A DNA stretch of 64,000 nt from assembly GCA_025917655.1 (NCBI GenBank), contig CP084619.1, positions 4,011,001 to 4,075,000 on the forward strand, in the 5' to 3' direction. Source of the DNA: Chlorella sorokiniana. Its lineage: Eukaryota > Chlorophyta > Trebouxiophyceae > Chlorellales > Chlorellaceae. The position numbers and the translations under genes were made by a program. The notes beneath the pieces are model-generated. The model saw only the letters and a program-made list of their open reading frames with translations. It was not told where the DNA came from and did no database searches. Below, in pieces: positions 35,401-50,200 of the stretch (position 1 is its first letter; each line of letters opens with the position of its first letter).

Positions 35401-37873
35401 GGCGATTGGCGCTGCGACGGCTGCGGCCACATCAAGTGAGGCTAGCTGCAGGGCAGGGCCCAGGTTTTCAGCGTTGCGCCACTGCCTGTTTGGGACCTAG
35501 CAGCCAGCCAAACTCACCGCTTGAAATGCTGTTTGCAGCAGCCCTGCGCCAGCCATCCAATGATGGGCGGCTGCCTGGTGCTCCATTTTTCACAATCGTG
35601 TGCTCACTCGCCTCGCCCCAACCCACCCGCTGTGCAGCTTTGCACGCCGTGACGAGTGCCAGCAGTGCCAGAAGCCCAAGCCTGAAAACGCCGCTGAGGC
35701 CGGGCTGGAGATGGTGGCTGTGGCCGACCCAGGCCTGCAGCCTGGCCAGATGGCCAAGCCGGGCGACTGGCGCTGCGCAGCCTGCCACAACATCAAGTGA
35801 GTGATGGGAAGGGAGGCGCCCAGCTGGCCTGCTGCCGCCCTGCGTGCCTGCCTGAAGCTGTGGTGCGAGTCGCTGTGATCAGGGGGAATTTGCATGCTGG
35901 CAAGTCACCCTCTGCGGCGTGCCGTTGGCTGCTGGTCTGAGCCTGGGCCCTGCGCTGGTGCGCGCCCCTCTCCTCCCCCTTTGCCCCTCTGCAGCTTCCA
36001 GTGGCGCGAGAACTGCAACAAGTGCGGCGCGGCCAAGGCAGAGGACGCCGAAACAGTGACAGCCACGGTGGTTGGTGGGGGAACAGCCAGCCGGTTTCCA
36101 GGGAAGGTGAGGGGCGTTCGCAGACGGCGCACGCAGCGCACACTCCCCGCCAGGGGTTCAATCGGGCCACATGTGTGGGATCAGGTTCTGGGTCAAGGTT
36201 TGGGTCAAAGTCTCACTCAGGGGCCACAGGTAAGCTCTTCTGCTCTCCCGGCCCGGTGCGGAGACCGCCCCCTCACCGCACCGCTGTATCAACAGGATGG
36301 GTGCTGGTGACCAGGGAGGCGGGCCCCTGGTTCGCTCCATCGAACAAACCTCCAAACCACCCTTATCGTGACCCTACCAAGTCCTTTAGCTGGGGCTGAG
36401 GCCCCACTTAGGCCAAGCCTGCCTTGCCTGCCCATACCTGCTGTTCCCTCCCCCTTGCTGCCGCCCCACAGGCGACTGGATGTGCCCCTCCTGCGGAAAC
36501 AACTGCTTCGCCTTCCGCACCGCCTGCAACCGCTGCGGCACACCCAAGCCCGCCGACGGCGGCGCCGGCTACGGCGGCGGTGGCGGCGGCTACGGCGCCC
36601 CCAGGGCGGTGGCTACGGCGCTCCCCAGGGCGGTTATGGCGGCGGCGGCGGCGGCTACGGCGCGCCCCAGGGCGGCTATGGTGGCGCCCCCTCAGGGTGG
36701 CTATGGCGGCGGCGCCCCGCAGGGTGGCTACGGCGCACCGCCGCCGCGTGCTGGTGGTGGCGGCGGCGGCCGCCCGGGCGACTGGGTGTGCGAGTGTGGC
36801 AACAACAAGTGAGGAGCCCGAGTCTTGGGTGCCCTTGCTGGCACCCCAAGCTGCTGCGGCTCTGTTTTTGCTCGTCTTGTACTGATCGACTTCCCTGTTG
36901 ATGCCCCGCCCCAACCTGCTCCACCTCCCCTTTGCAGCTTCTCCTGGCGCGACCGCTGCAACCGCTGCGGCAAGGGCAAGGACGGCGCTGGCGGCGGCGA
37001 GGCCGGCGGTGGCGAGGCGCCTGGCAGCGCCCCGCCGCGCGCCGCCCCCAGGGCCCCCGGGTGAGCCCCCTGCCTTGTGTCCTAGCCGACGGCTTGTTTT
37101 TTAACCTCTGACCCTCAGGGTCAGAGGCTTTGCAGAATGTATCGCTTTGCTTGCTCGTGTCCAGAGCCCCCTGCTTCACTCCACTGACCCTCCCCCTCCC
37201 CCCACCACCGTCCCCTGCAGGCAAGTTTGCCCCCGGCGACTGGACCTGCACCGGCTGCGGCAACGTGAACTGGGAGCGGCGCAAGAACTGCAACCAGTGC
37301 AACACGCCCAAGCCGGGCACGTTTGACACCAACCGAGAGGGCGCGGGTGAGCAGCTGCGCTCAGCCTTCCCTCGACTGACCGCAGCCAGGCTGCTGCCCA
37401 GCACGCGCTGCCTTGCGCCACACCTGCTCGCTGCCTCTGTGGCTGCCGCCGTCGCGTTGAACAACGCTGTGCAAACCCTCAAACGCAGGTGGCGGCTTCA
37501 AGGAGCGGGATGACGCAGAGGCGGAGGAGGCCCGGCGGCGGCGCCGCGAGCGCGAGGAGCAGGAGGAGTGAGCGCGCCCGCTGGCTGCTGTGGCTGGGCC
37601 AGCCCCGCTGGGGGTGTGCTGTGTGCAGGGGGTCAGCCGAGCACTGCTGATCTGCTACTGCCAACCTTGGACAGGGTTTCTGACATCCTGGCCCTCCCCT
37701 TTTGCCCCGCGATGCGCAGCTTTGACGAGTTTGGGCGCCCCCGCAAGTCGGCCGCCGCCGACCGCGAGGAGCGGGAGAAGGCGGCCCTGGAGCGCCTGCA
37801 GTCACGCTATGGCGAGGGCGGCGGCAACGACGGCGCTCGCGACCGCTCCCGCTCCCGCTCCCCGCGCCGCTGA
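32475..37873 (+). CDS. TAF15: TAF15/FUS-like RNA-binding protein: RRM, Gly/Tyr-rich prion-like region, eight RanBP2 zinc fingers
   Basis: FET-type nuclear RNA-binding protein related to plant TAF15, acting in transcription and RNA processing. Start ATG 32475 in a good context (CACCATGG). Exons 32475-32530, 32648-32741 and 32920-33277 encode the RRM (QIYVSGLPKNVTEQEVAQFF, WLYRDKATGMLKGDATVTFD) and an RGG/YDRGG box. A long Gly/Tyr/Gln/Pro-rich segment follows (about 33680-34320). Eight RanBP2-type fingers run from 34357 to about 37310 (for example GDWNCPACGNHN, FQWRDACKQCATPKPE, GDWTCTGCGNVNWERR), separated by Gly-rich linkers. Five fingers are interrupted by an intron at the same base. The C-terminus is charged, then RS-rich (DRSRSRSPRR). 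Frame corrections are needed in G/C runs near 33811, 33950 and 34577. TGTAA at 38197-38201 is a likely polyadenylation signal. Confidence 0.9.
33066..33277 (+). repeat. In-frame RGG/YDRGG-coding repeat
   Basis: Tandem GGC-rich codons encode repeated GGYDRGG units after the RRM of the TAF15-like protein. Arg-Gly-Gly boxes bind RNA and are typical methylation targets. Confidence 0.85.
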
Positions 37874-38322
37874 GCCGCCGAGCCTGCGGCACCAGGCGGG
37901 CGTCATGCGCCCCAGCGGCGCACGCGCTTGCAGGGCGGTTTTTGGTGGGGTGATGGGTGCAGGCCCTCCCCCCCATCCGCCTTGCCATGGAATGTGTGAC
38001 CCCACGCGCATCCCCTCCTCTCCTTCACCTGGGTTTTGTCGTCCATCTGCCACCCTCCTTTTGCACCGTCCTCTGCTGCTATGACCAGGCTTCACTGCTG
38101 ACAGCACCTCCCGCATGCGTGGGTGCCACCACTGCACGCTGTGCTTGGCGCATGGCCACTGCTCATCTCCCCGTCTGTGTTTAAATGGTTTGCTGTTGTA
38201 AGCATCTAACGTCCAAGGTTTTGACAGTCGTGAGGGTGTAAGCCCAGCTGTGCACCCAGCTGTGCAGGCGATGCTCAAGCCGCTGCACCGCCGCTGCTGC
38301 TGCGAGTTGCTGCGGCTGTGCG
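37874..38322. other. Convergent 3' region, TAF15-like / Hsp70-like
   Basis: Tail-to-tail spacer. On the + strand TGTAA occurs at 38197-38201 and again near 38234, suitable for the TAF15-like gene. No coding signal. Confidence 0.5.
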
Positions 38323-40630
38323 TCAGGGCTGCCAGCCGGTGAAGCCGGTGGCTCGGTCGTGCAGCTGCTGGGAGTAGGAACCATCCATGAGCTCCACCCC
38401 CCACCTGCCCCAGCAGCACGCCCGCGTGGATGGCGGCGCCCAGCGCCACCGCCTCTGCTGGATCCACACCCACTCGAGGAGCCACGCCTGCAGGAGGGTG
38501 GGGTGGGTTGCAGGGGGCTGCACTGGCGCGACAGCACAGGACAGGCTGCGGCAGGGCGGCAAGGCGAGGCAGCTTGGCGGGGGAGCCTTCAGGCGAAGCA
38601 CAGGCCACCGCCTCTCGCAATGACACCCCAGGCCAGCCAGCCAGCCCACCCGTTATGCGCTCCACAAAGCTCCGCACGCTGGGCAAGCGCGTGACCTGCC
38701 CCACAAGCGCCACCTGCGTGATGCGCCGCGGCGGCGGCGCCCACCGGTCGCGCAAGCCGCCGCCGTCGTCGCTCTCGCCGCCGCTCTCGCCGCCGCTCTC
38801 GCAGGCGGCGCTGCGCTGCTGCGGCGCGCGGCCAGGCACCGCGTCCGAGGGCTTGACGGCCCACTCGATGAACAGGGCCTCCCCCAGAGCTTCTAGCACG
38901 TTTGCCATGAGCTGGAAGAGGTCGGCGGTGACCTCCTCAAACTGCTGCCGCGTCAGCACCAGCGGCGGCCCGCCCCCGGCAGCGCCACCTCGACGCTGTC
39001 GCCGCTGGACAGCGCCACCTTGGCCGCCTCTGCCGCCTGCATGGCCCACTGCCGGCTGGGCGGCCCTTCCTGCCGCTGCTGCTGCCCTTGCTGCTCCTCC
39101 TGCCGCGGCTGCTGTCCGTGCTGCTGCGCCGCGGCCGCCTGCGCCAGCAGCCAGTCTGCCAGGCGCGCGTCAAAGTCGTTGCCCCCAGCTGCGCATCCCC
39201 GGCTGTGCCCAGCACCTCCATGATCCCCTCAAAGGCCTGCAGGATGCTGCGGAGCGGCAGCACCACACCACATGGGGGCTTGGACCATGAAGCAGCCTGC
39301 TGACCCGTCCCCTGCCCCGGCTGCTAGCGCCGGGCACGCGCGCACACACACACACACACACACGAGCAGCAGGGGCCTGCACCAGCGATGAAACCACCGG
39401 GCCTTTTGTAGGGAGCTGAGCCCCCAGCCCCTGCAGCCACCCGCAGAAGCCTCACGCAACCCACCCCCACACACCAAACACACCCCTGCACACCTGATGT
39501 CAAAGGTGCCGCCGCCCACATCAAACACCAGGACTGTGTCGCCGTCTGCTCCGCCGTGGATGCCGTAGGCCAGCGCCGCCGCCACCGGCTCCTGCAGCAG
39601 GTGCACGGTGGGGATGCCCGCCGCCACCGCCGCGCCGTGCGTGGCGCCCTGCTGGCCCTGCGCAAAGTGGGCGGGCACGGCGACGACCGCGCCGGTGACT
39701 GCCTGCCCCAGGCTGCCCTCTGCCAGCTGCTTGAGGTGCTGCAGCACCATTGTGGACAGCTCCTCGGGGCTCAGCTTGTCGTCCATGGCGGGGCTGCACG
39801 CGGCACAGGAGCAGTCAGGGCGTGGCTCCAGTCGTCACAAGCGCCGCTTCAAGCGCGGCAACAGAGTCTGATTGTGCCATTGTGGATTCTGCATGGCAGC
39901 TTCAGAGGCTGGGCTGACGCTGCAGGCCAGCTGCCGGCACCTGTACACAGCCAGCTCCCCGCGGTCGCCCTGCCCCACGCTGTATGCCAGGCGAGCGGCA
40001 TCCTCCGCGGCCTCCTCCGCGCTGCAGACCGGGGTAACAACAATGATGCTCAATACTGAGATGCCGCAGGATCAAGCCAAGATCCACCAGCACCCATGTC
40101 GGCAGCCGCGGCTTACGATTTCCCCAGGAGCCGCTTGAAAGAGTAGAAGCAGTCAGATGGGTGCACGGCGATGGCGGCGGGTGTGCCATTTCCCTCGCTG
40201 CGGCGGCTGTAAGGCGTAACATAGCCTTCCGGCGGATCAATGACGTCCTGCCCAATCAGCACCGTGCCATCCTGCAGCAAGCGGAGCAGCGGCAGGGGCG
40301 TCAAAAATCTGCATCGGCAGTCACGGCAGCGGCAGCCTCGCGGCGGTTGACTGGCAGGAGGCATCCCAGGCTTGCCTGGGCAACCGCGACAATTGATGGT
40401 ATCGCCGCGATGCCCTGACCATTCTTCAGCACGCGGGGAGAGCCGTCATCGAGGACAGCCACTGCTGAGTTGCTGGTTCCCAGGTCAATGCCCACCACCG
40501 CTGCGCAAGGACAAACTGCGAGTTGCCTGGGCCGCCTTGCGCAGATGCGATGTCGCGCCGCGCCGCCCAAATGCTGCAGAGCCCCTTTGCTCAGCACCGG
40601 GCCTCTACACCCGACTGCTGCACAGCGCAT
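38323..40630 (-). CDS. Hsp70-like protein consisting of the ATPase domain only
   Basis: Divergent Hsp70 nucleotide-binding domain. ATG 40630 opens a basic, Cys/Arg-rich leader (MRCAAVGCRGPVLSKGALQH), possibly an organelle transit peptide. It is followed by phosphate loop 1 VGIDLGTSNSAVAVLDDGSP. Further exons carry GYVTPYSRRSEGNGTPAAIA, LQHLKQLAEGSLGQAVTGAV, the second signature TVLVFDVGGGTFDIR (about 39540-39496), VEVALPGAGG and ITQVALVGQVTRLPSVRSFV (third signature, with Gly-Gly-x-Thr changed to Gly-Gln-Val-Thr). An extra acidic Ser/Glu insert (CESGGESGGESDDGGG) lies near 38790-38760. After the last NBD helix (VDPAEAVALGAAIHAGVLLG) only VELMDGSYSQQLHDRATGFT and GWQP remain, so the substrate-binding domain is absent. 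A G run near 38970 needs one more base. Possibly a regulatory or assembly ATPase rather than a chaperone. Confidence 0.82.
39343..39363. repeat. (CA)n microsatellite, intronic
   Basis: An uninterrupted CA run lies in an intron of the Hsp70-like gene. Confidence 0.9.
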
Positions 40631-41072
40631 TGTCACAAAAGAAATTGCAGTTTTGGCAGTAGTAGCAATGCGCTATGCAGCGAGTCAAAGCCGGTCATGC
40701 ATGGCCCCTGCAGCAGGACGGTCGGCATTCCAGCGGGCGTTCCAGCAGGCGCATTCCAGCTGGTTGCGGCATGCATGGAGATGGGCCTGGGCAAAGAACA
40801 GCACCTCCACATTGGTCACGTCTTCAACAGGCTCGACATCCCTGCAAATGCTGATGCCAAGTTAGTAGCCAAAGGCAAGCTCGAGGGTTCCTCCACCTGA
40901 ACAATGCAACTCGTTCGCAGGCATAAGGAGCTGAGGATTTCATCTAGTTGCAGTGCAACATTATTGTTGATTGGGCCTCTGGAATGCATCAAGGTGGCAG
41001 ACGCGGCGTGCAGCATTGGTTAGCGTTCAAATCCGCCAGACCGCCGCTTGCTCTTACTGGCTGCATGCCAGG
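40631..41072. other. Upstream region of the Hsp70-like gene
   Basis: Spacer between the Hsp70-like ATG and the stop of the next minus-strand ORF; promoter and 5' UTR expected. No gene seen. Confidence 0.4.
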
Positions 41073-41612
41073 TCAGCTGGACGGCGGCGGGCAGCGCTCA
41101 GACAGCTTGGCATAGATGTAGATGCCGCGAAGGTCGGCTGGAATCCTACGTAGTGCTGCAAAAGTCCCTCCCTTCCCGCGGCGGCAGCTGGTGGTGCTGC
41201 AGCATGCACCTTCGCCGCCGCCCCTCGGCATGATAGTGTGGGTGTTGTGGCTGCTGTTGGCTGCCCTGCTGCCTTTGCCTCTGGTGCCTGACGTTGCCAG
41301 GCTGATTTCCACGGCTCCATCAGTGGTTTTGCTGCTGCTACATTTGCCTTTAGCAACGGTGCTCCTGGTTCTAGCTGCTTCACCTGCAGGCTGCAGGTGC
41401 TTGATCCTGCTTGCCAGAGGCTTCACCCAGCTCAGAGGTGGGCTGGGCCTGGCCCTGGCTGCTGCCATTGCTGCCAAGAGCACGGCACAGGCTGCCAGCA
41501 CGGTGGCCTGGCGTGGGGGAACCGAGGGAAGGAAGCCCAGCAAGTCTAGCATCGTCCCATGAGGTTCAAGTAAACAGAGGTAAGCCCCACAACTGAGGCC
41601 CACGACCAACAT
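41073..41612 (-). CDS. Small putative membrane protein, unknown
   Basis: An intronless 179-codon ORF from ATG 41612. It opens with two hydrophobic stretches, MLVVGLSCGAYLCLL and TVLAACAVLLAAMAAA, separated by a Pro-containing loop. A basic, Ser/Thr-rich tail follows, ending LRGIYIYAKLSERCPPPSS. No family recognised. The opposite strand is also open, with hydrophobic predicted sequence, so strand choice is uncertain. Position between two minus-strand Hsp70 genes gives no functional hint. Confidence 0.35.
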   Translation of the reverse strand: MLVVGLSCGAYLCLLEPHGTMLDLLGFLPSVPPRQATVLAACAVLLAAMAAARARPSPPLSWVKPLASRIKHLQPAGEAARTRSTVAKGKCSSSKTTDGAVEISLATSGTRGKGSRAANSSHNTHTIMPRGGGEGACCSTTSCRRGKGGTFAALRRIPADLRGIYIYAKLSERCPPPSS

Positions 41613-42056
41613 GCCACCTTTCCTCCTCACACCAGCCCCCGACTGGGGACCGCTCAGCACCCCTGCCCTCTCCCCTGCTGCTTGGCTCCTTGCTCAACTG
41701 ATGCCCTGTGCAGCATTACAGTGCGCTGTTGGCGCTGGATGGTGGAAGTCAGGAGCAAAGAGGTGCTACTCGCACCATAAAATGTGCGCAGCGGGAGCAG
41801 TTGGAACGTAACAGGTAAGCCAACGTTGGTTGAACAGCAGGAAAGAAGGTGAAGGAACGCAAAGCAGTGGGATGTGGGAGCACTCGAAAGTATGGACGTG
41901 GTGTTGTGCATTTGGCATTGCGTTTCGAGACACTGAGCCAGAGCCGCAGGCGGGAGGGGTCGCGCGTGTGGGGCGCCGTCAGGCGCCCGCCGCTCACGGC
42001 GCCGCTCCGCCATGTGCCGCGTCGGCACGGGGCAAGGGTGGGTGGGGGGCAGGCGC
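41613..42056. other. HSP70 3' UTR region
   Basis: TTACA at 41716-41720, TGTAA on the minus strand, lies about 340 nt past the HSP70 stop and is a plausible polyadenylation signal. No further gene seen. Confidence 0.45.
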
Positions 42057-45534
<3,478 letters not shown>

Positions 45535-47210
45535 GTCCTACGCCTGCCGTCGATCAGGTGGTCGCAGAGAGAGTGATGCAGGTGCTGCTTATGTGCGTGT
45601 GGTGAGTCACAGAAGCTTGATGAAGCACAGCGTGCAGGATAATGAAAGAGAGAAGCGCCGGGCGGAGCGGGAAGGCCGGTTTTCGGTGGAAGGAAGCGGG
45701 CCGCCTGGAAGCACGCGAAACTTCTCAAAGTTACGATTCCACCTTCTGCCTCGATCTACAGTTTTCTGGACTCTTCTACGATAAGAGACCAATTCTCCAC
45801 AGATTGGGCCCTGGTTTCAGTATGGTGCTGCAGGCCCCCCTCCCCGCCGCTCCTGCCTCCACTGCCCACTGGGTGCACCACACAGGAGGCTGCACTGGCG
45901 TATTTCAGCGGAACTTGTTCTGCTGAAGAGTTCGTCACAAAGCTGGGGGAGTGGGTGCTGCCTATTCATATCAGAAGTTCATGAGGGAGGGAGACTGCCG
46001 TCGTTCTGTCTCCGCCCAACAATGGTGCTGACCCTAACGCGAACCCGCTTCCCTGCTTGCCATACCATGCTGGTGGCAGAGCACAGCTACATAGCAGAGG
46101 AGCCCTGCTCAAGATCCTCTGCCTGCAGAAAATGCGCCGCAGATCGCAGACATCAGCGGCGGCAGCGGCGGCGGCAGGGACTGCAGCGGTTGGCGAGGCA
46201 GCGTCCGCCTGTGTGCAGCAGGGGCCAGCGGAGATGATATAGAAGCAGCGTGGGCCAGCAGCAATAGTGAAAACATCAGGCCTGGGCAGCCTTTGGGGCC
46301 AGGCCGACCGACTGCAGCAACCGCCACTCCTTGACCCTGCATGTTGCACGCTTCACCCCATGCGCACCTCTGCCATCTCCTTCCGATTCTCTTGGCTCCG
46401 AGGTGCCAATCACCTTGAAATCCACTGATCCTGTTTGGCAGGGAAGGTGCCATGCTGCAGGCCTGCGCACGGCATGCCTGCTGAATCGCCGTACACGTCA
46501 GATGATGATTCCTCTGCTGCATTACCCAATCTGTTCGACACCTCGCAATCATAGCTGCATTGGTAGCTGGGGCAAAGCACATGTGCCGCAGAAGAAGATT
46601 CAAAAGAGGGCAGTGACGCTGGGGCGGGGCGCAGCGTGCTGCCCTGGATGCCCAGATCCTCCTATTGCCACAGATCTGTCAGCCGTGCAGAACTGTGTTG
46701 CGTTCTTGTGAGTGTAGCTCTGCGGCTCGGATTTGACTGTCCAGGTGAGCACTGTGGGTGCCAAGGGCCCAAACCCTGCCTTGCCCTGCCCGCCTCCGCG
46801 TTGTCCGCTGCAGATGCAGATCGCTGGCCGATCTGTAAGGCTTTGGCTTTTTCAATGCATTCCATGCTGATGAAAGACGTAACGGGTACAAGGGCCGGGG
46901 CTCAGGGGCGATGCCCTCCCTAGTGAACCCTGACCTAACCCCGGTTGACAAGCAGCGCATTAGCACATTTCCATCAGGAAATGCTGAACAAGATTATTGG
47001 GATTCAGCCTTTGGATCCTCCGGGTCTTGCCCGAAACCGACCAGGTTTTGGGACCACCCGGCACGGGCCTGATATCATCGATGGCGGCGCAGGGTTCACC
47101 CTTGCTGCAATGCAGGCTGCTGCACAGCAGCCGCCTGCCCAAGAGACCATGTGCAAGTGCATTGCAGTATCAACTTTGCAATTTTCTCGCTTGTCTGCAG
47201 CTTCAGGGTC
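45535..47210. other. Long divergent intergenic region, HSP70 / nucleosidase
   Basis: About 1.7 kb between divergent start codons. Apart from the HSE-like motifs I see no gene. Short open frames on both strands (for example about 45966-46349 - and 46331-46711 +) lack family motifs. Confidence 0.45.
45717..45776 (-). promoter_or_regulatory. Heat-shock-element-like motifs upstream of HSP70
   Basis: GAAacTTC at 45717-45724 is a perfect inverted pair of nGAAn units. TTCtgGACtcTTC at 45764-45776 has three alternating units with one mismatch. They lie about 180-240 bp upstream of the HSP70 ATG. HSF trimers bind such arrays, so heat induction is inferred. Confidence 0.45.
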
Positions 47211-50200
47211 ATGGCATCAATGCGTGAGCTGCTGCTGGCGGCAGCCGCCGCCTGCTTGCTGGCGGGTGTCGCTGCTGCTTCTGTCACTCCTGGTGAGCTG
47301 CCGCAGACTGAAGAGTGGCTCCACGCACGAAACGATCCGTGAGGTTTCCCTTGGTGCCGCCTGAGTTTTGCACTTCTGCAACCTCACAAGAAGCAAGACA
47401 TGCATGCATCTGCAAGCATCTCTGACGGCGGCCAGCTGCAAACCTTGTTTGCAACCCTTTGCGGCACCTGATGCCTCGCTCTGAACCTGGCTGCCCCACG
47501 AGAAACGCTCAGCACTGCCATGCATGCCTCTCCTTTCCTCATATGTACAGACGAACTGGGTGCTGCGTCTGGGGCTGCGCACGATGAGTGGCTCGCAGCC
47601 ATGCGCGGCGAGGGCGGCCCCGCCGCCAGCCGCCGCCTGTTGGTTGACCCTGACACCATCCCTGAGACCCCTGGCCTGAGCACGGAAGTGGATGTGGGTG
47701 AGTTCGATCAGTATCTTTGTTCACACATCGTCTGTCTTGCTGTGTTGCCCACCTGCAGCAGCAGAATCTCTCACCGTGCACTGCTGGCACTGCTTTCTGT
47801 AGTCCAGCCACAGGTTGCTCGCTTCGGCATGGCAGGTGTTACAGCCGGGATGCGCTGTCCACGCCCACCAAAATGGCTGCTCCTGCCTCCCTGCCACCCA
47901 CCGCCATCATATCTTGAATCTCGAGCCCCATCCCCCCGTCCAGGCATCATCTCCGCCTTCGCCCCGGAGGTCCAAGCTGTGCTGGAGCGCATGACCAAAA
48001 TCCTGGGCAAGAAGGTGTATGCTGGCCGCGCCTTCTTCATCGGCGAGCTCAAACGCAAGACGGTGGCTGTGACGACCTGCGGGTGAGACCTGCAGCCTTT
48101 CGGGCGTGGCAGCTGTGATTGATGGCAAATCGGGTGAGGCGATCACTGTCAGCCGATGACAGCGCCCTGTCAACGGTGGTGTACTGCCCTGCCTGGGGCA
48201 TCAGTCTGTGCAGCCACATAACATGGGGGAATGAAGGGACAGGAGGTACAAGAGTGCATGCAGCAGCAAGCACTGCCTGGGTGTGTCCCCTTCCTGCAGT
48301 GAGAGCATGGTCAACGCCGCGCTGACCACCCAGCTCTTCTTTGACAAGTTCAAGGCAAGCGCGAGTCGTTCATTTTTGGTGCTGCTGGCCGCTGCTCGCC
48401 AGTGTTTGGAGCACAGGGCTGCAAGCCCCCACGCATGGGGAGCGCGCGAGCGCCCCCCCCCCCCCCCTCCCCCCCCACACACACACGACACACACACACA
48501 CACACACACACCTTCTGGGGTGGCACTCCCCCTACCGCCACCCAGGCCAACTCGTCAGCAGTTGCAAGCACGTATACTTCAGTTTATGTGTTCTGCTGCC
48601 TCGCGTCTTGTCCCCTGGTCATGCACATTACATTCAGGGGTGTGCCGGCTCGCTCGTAATTGCAGGTGGGGAAGCTGATCTTCAGCGGCATTGCCGGCGG
48701 CATCGACCCGACCAACAGAATTGGCGACGTCGTCATCCCCAGGACCTGGTGAGGAAGCTGCTGGACACTTGGTTGTGATGGGCAGCAGTTGACGACAGGC
48801 GGCAGGCAGCAACTGGCAGATAGTGATGGCCTGCTGCCGTCGGCAGGCAGCATTAGGCGACAGGCGATGGGCAGTGGCCCATGCAGCTGTCGCTGCACGC
48901 GCCTGCCGTAATGCCTGGCCAGTCCTTGTCGAGTGCGGTGTATGCCGGCTGTCAGTGGGCGAGCAGCTGCCAGCAACATAGTCACCTGCATGATAGGCCG
49001 GTCACACCCATCTTCCAAAAATCCTTCTCGAGTTCTTGCCGTCCGCAGGGTCCAGCCCCAGCAGCAGCGCTTCATCCGCCCCCTGGAAGACACCAAGTAT
49101 TTCTTTTGTGAGCTGGGGGGAAGGGGGCTGGGGGGGGGGCGGGGGGGCAACGAGGGGGTGAGGGGGGCAACAAGGGGGGTGAGGGAGTGGCTGCCTGACT
49201 TCCCGGCAGATGTAGTAAGAGGATGACTTGGACTGACAGTGTTGACCGCCCGTCGTGCGTTCCGCAGACCCAAATCCCTCTGCCACCTTCACGGTCGATA
49301 CATTCCTCTCAAGCGGCGACGGAAGTGAGTAATGTGCTGCTGCTTGCGGTCAGGGGGAGAAAGTGCCCTTGCTGAGCTTGAAATCGTGTTCGGTGTCGTT
49401 CGTTTCGTTGGACCTGGGGCGGCTCCGATGCTTGCTGAAGCGCGGCAGCAACAGCGGCAGCCTGCTGTGGCCCACCCGCATTGCCCGCCTCACATCACTG
49501 GTGCTGTCCGGCTCATCCGCGCCCCCCATCCCTGCAGAGACTGTCAGCTTCACCCGTCCTGCCTGCTCACGCTGCGGCTCTGCACTGACTCCCGCCCAAA
49601 TCGCTGCCTACAGGGTGCGAACCTCTGAGCTGGCCACCTGCTTGCAGCAGCAGCTATGCAAAATGATGCGCAGTCGTCCTCGCCGGCTGCCTTCCTGGCT
49701 ATGCCCTGCTTAAGAAGTCCAGCTGCTGCACCCATCCCCCGCAGAACAACGGCACCATCACCAACGGCTTTGCACTCCCCATCCCCTTCCAAGTGCTGAC
49801 AAAGCCCGGCGACATCTTTGAGAACCCGGTGCCCGCCAAGGTGCGCCGCTGAGCAGGGTGCCAGCCCTGGTAGGAGGTTTACAGTGACGCTGTTCAACCA
49901 GCATATTGTGATCTGACATTGATGCCCCCACCTTGCTTGCATCGCCCCCGCAGTTCAACGTCAGGGTCGACCCCGGCATGTACAAAGTGGCCACTAAAAT
50001 TGCCTCCGAGGTCAAGCTTTCCTCCTCCTATACTGTGCCGGGCACAAACACCACCTTTACTCTGCCTTATGCGCCCAAAATCAAGGTGAGGGTGGCAGCA
50101 GCCAGAACCTGTGTCAGCAATGAGGCAGCCCTTCTTTCACCAACGAGCAGGCCCAATGGAAACTGCATTGCCTGGCTGAGGTTGCCTTGGCAGTGCTAGC

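Noticed and set aside
41020-41045. GTTCAAATCC, resembling a tRNA T loop
   Set aside because: The stem is only about three pairs and upstream sequence lacks D and anticodon arms.
41122-41562. Hydrophobic ORF on the + strand opposite the small membrane-protein ORF
   Set aside because: Leu/Ala-rich hydrophobicity is expected from antisense of this composition; the minus-strand ORF is slightly better supported, and neither is secure.
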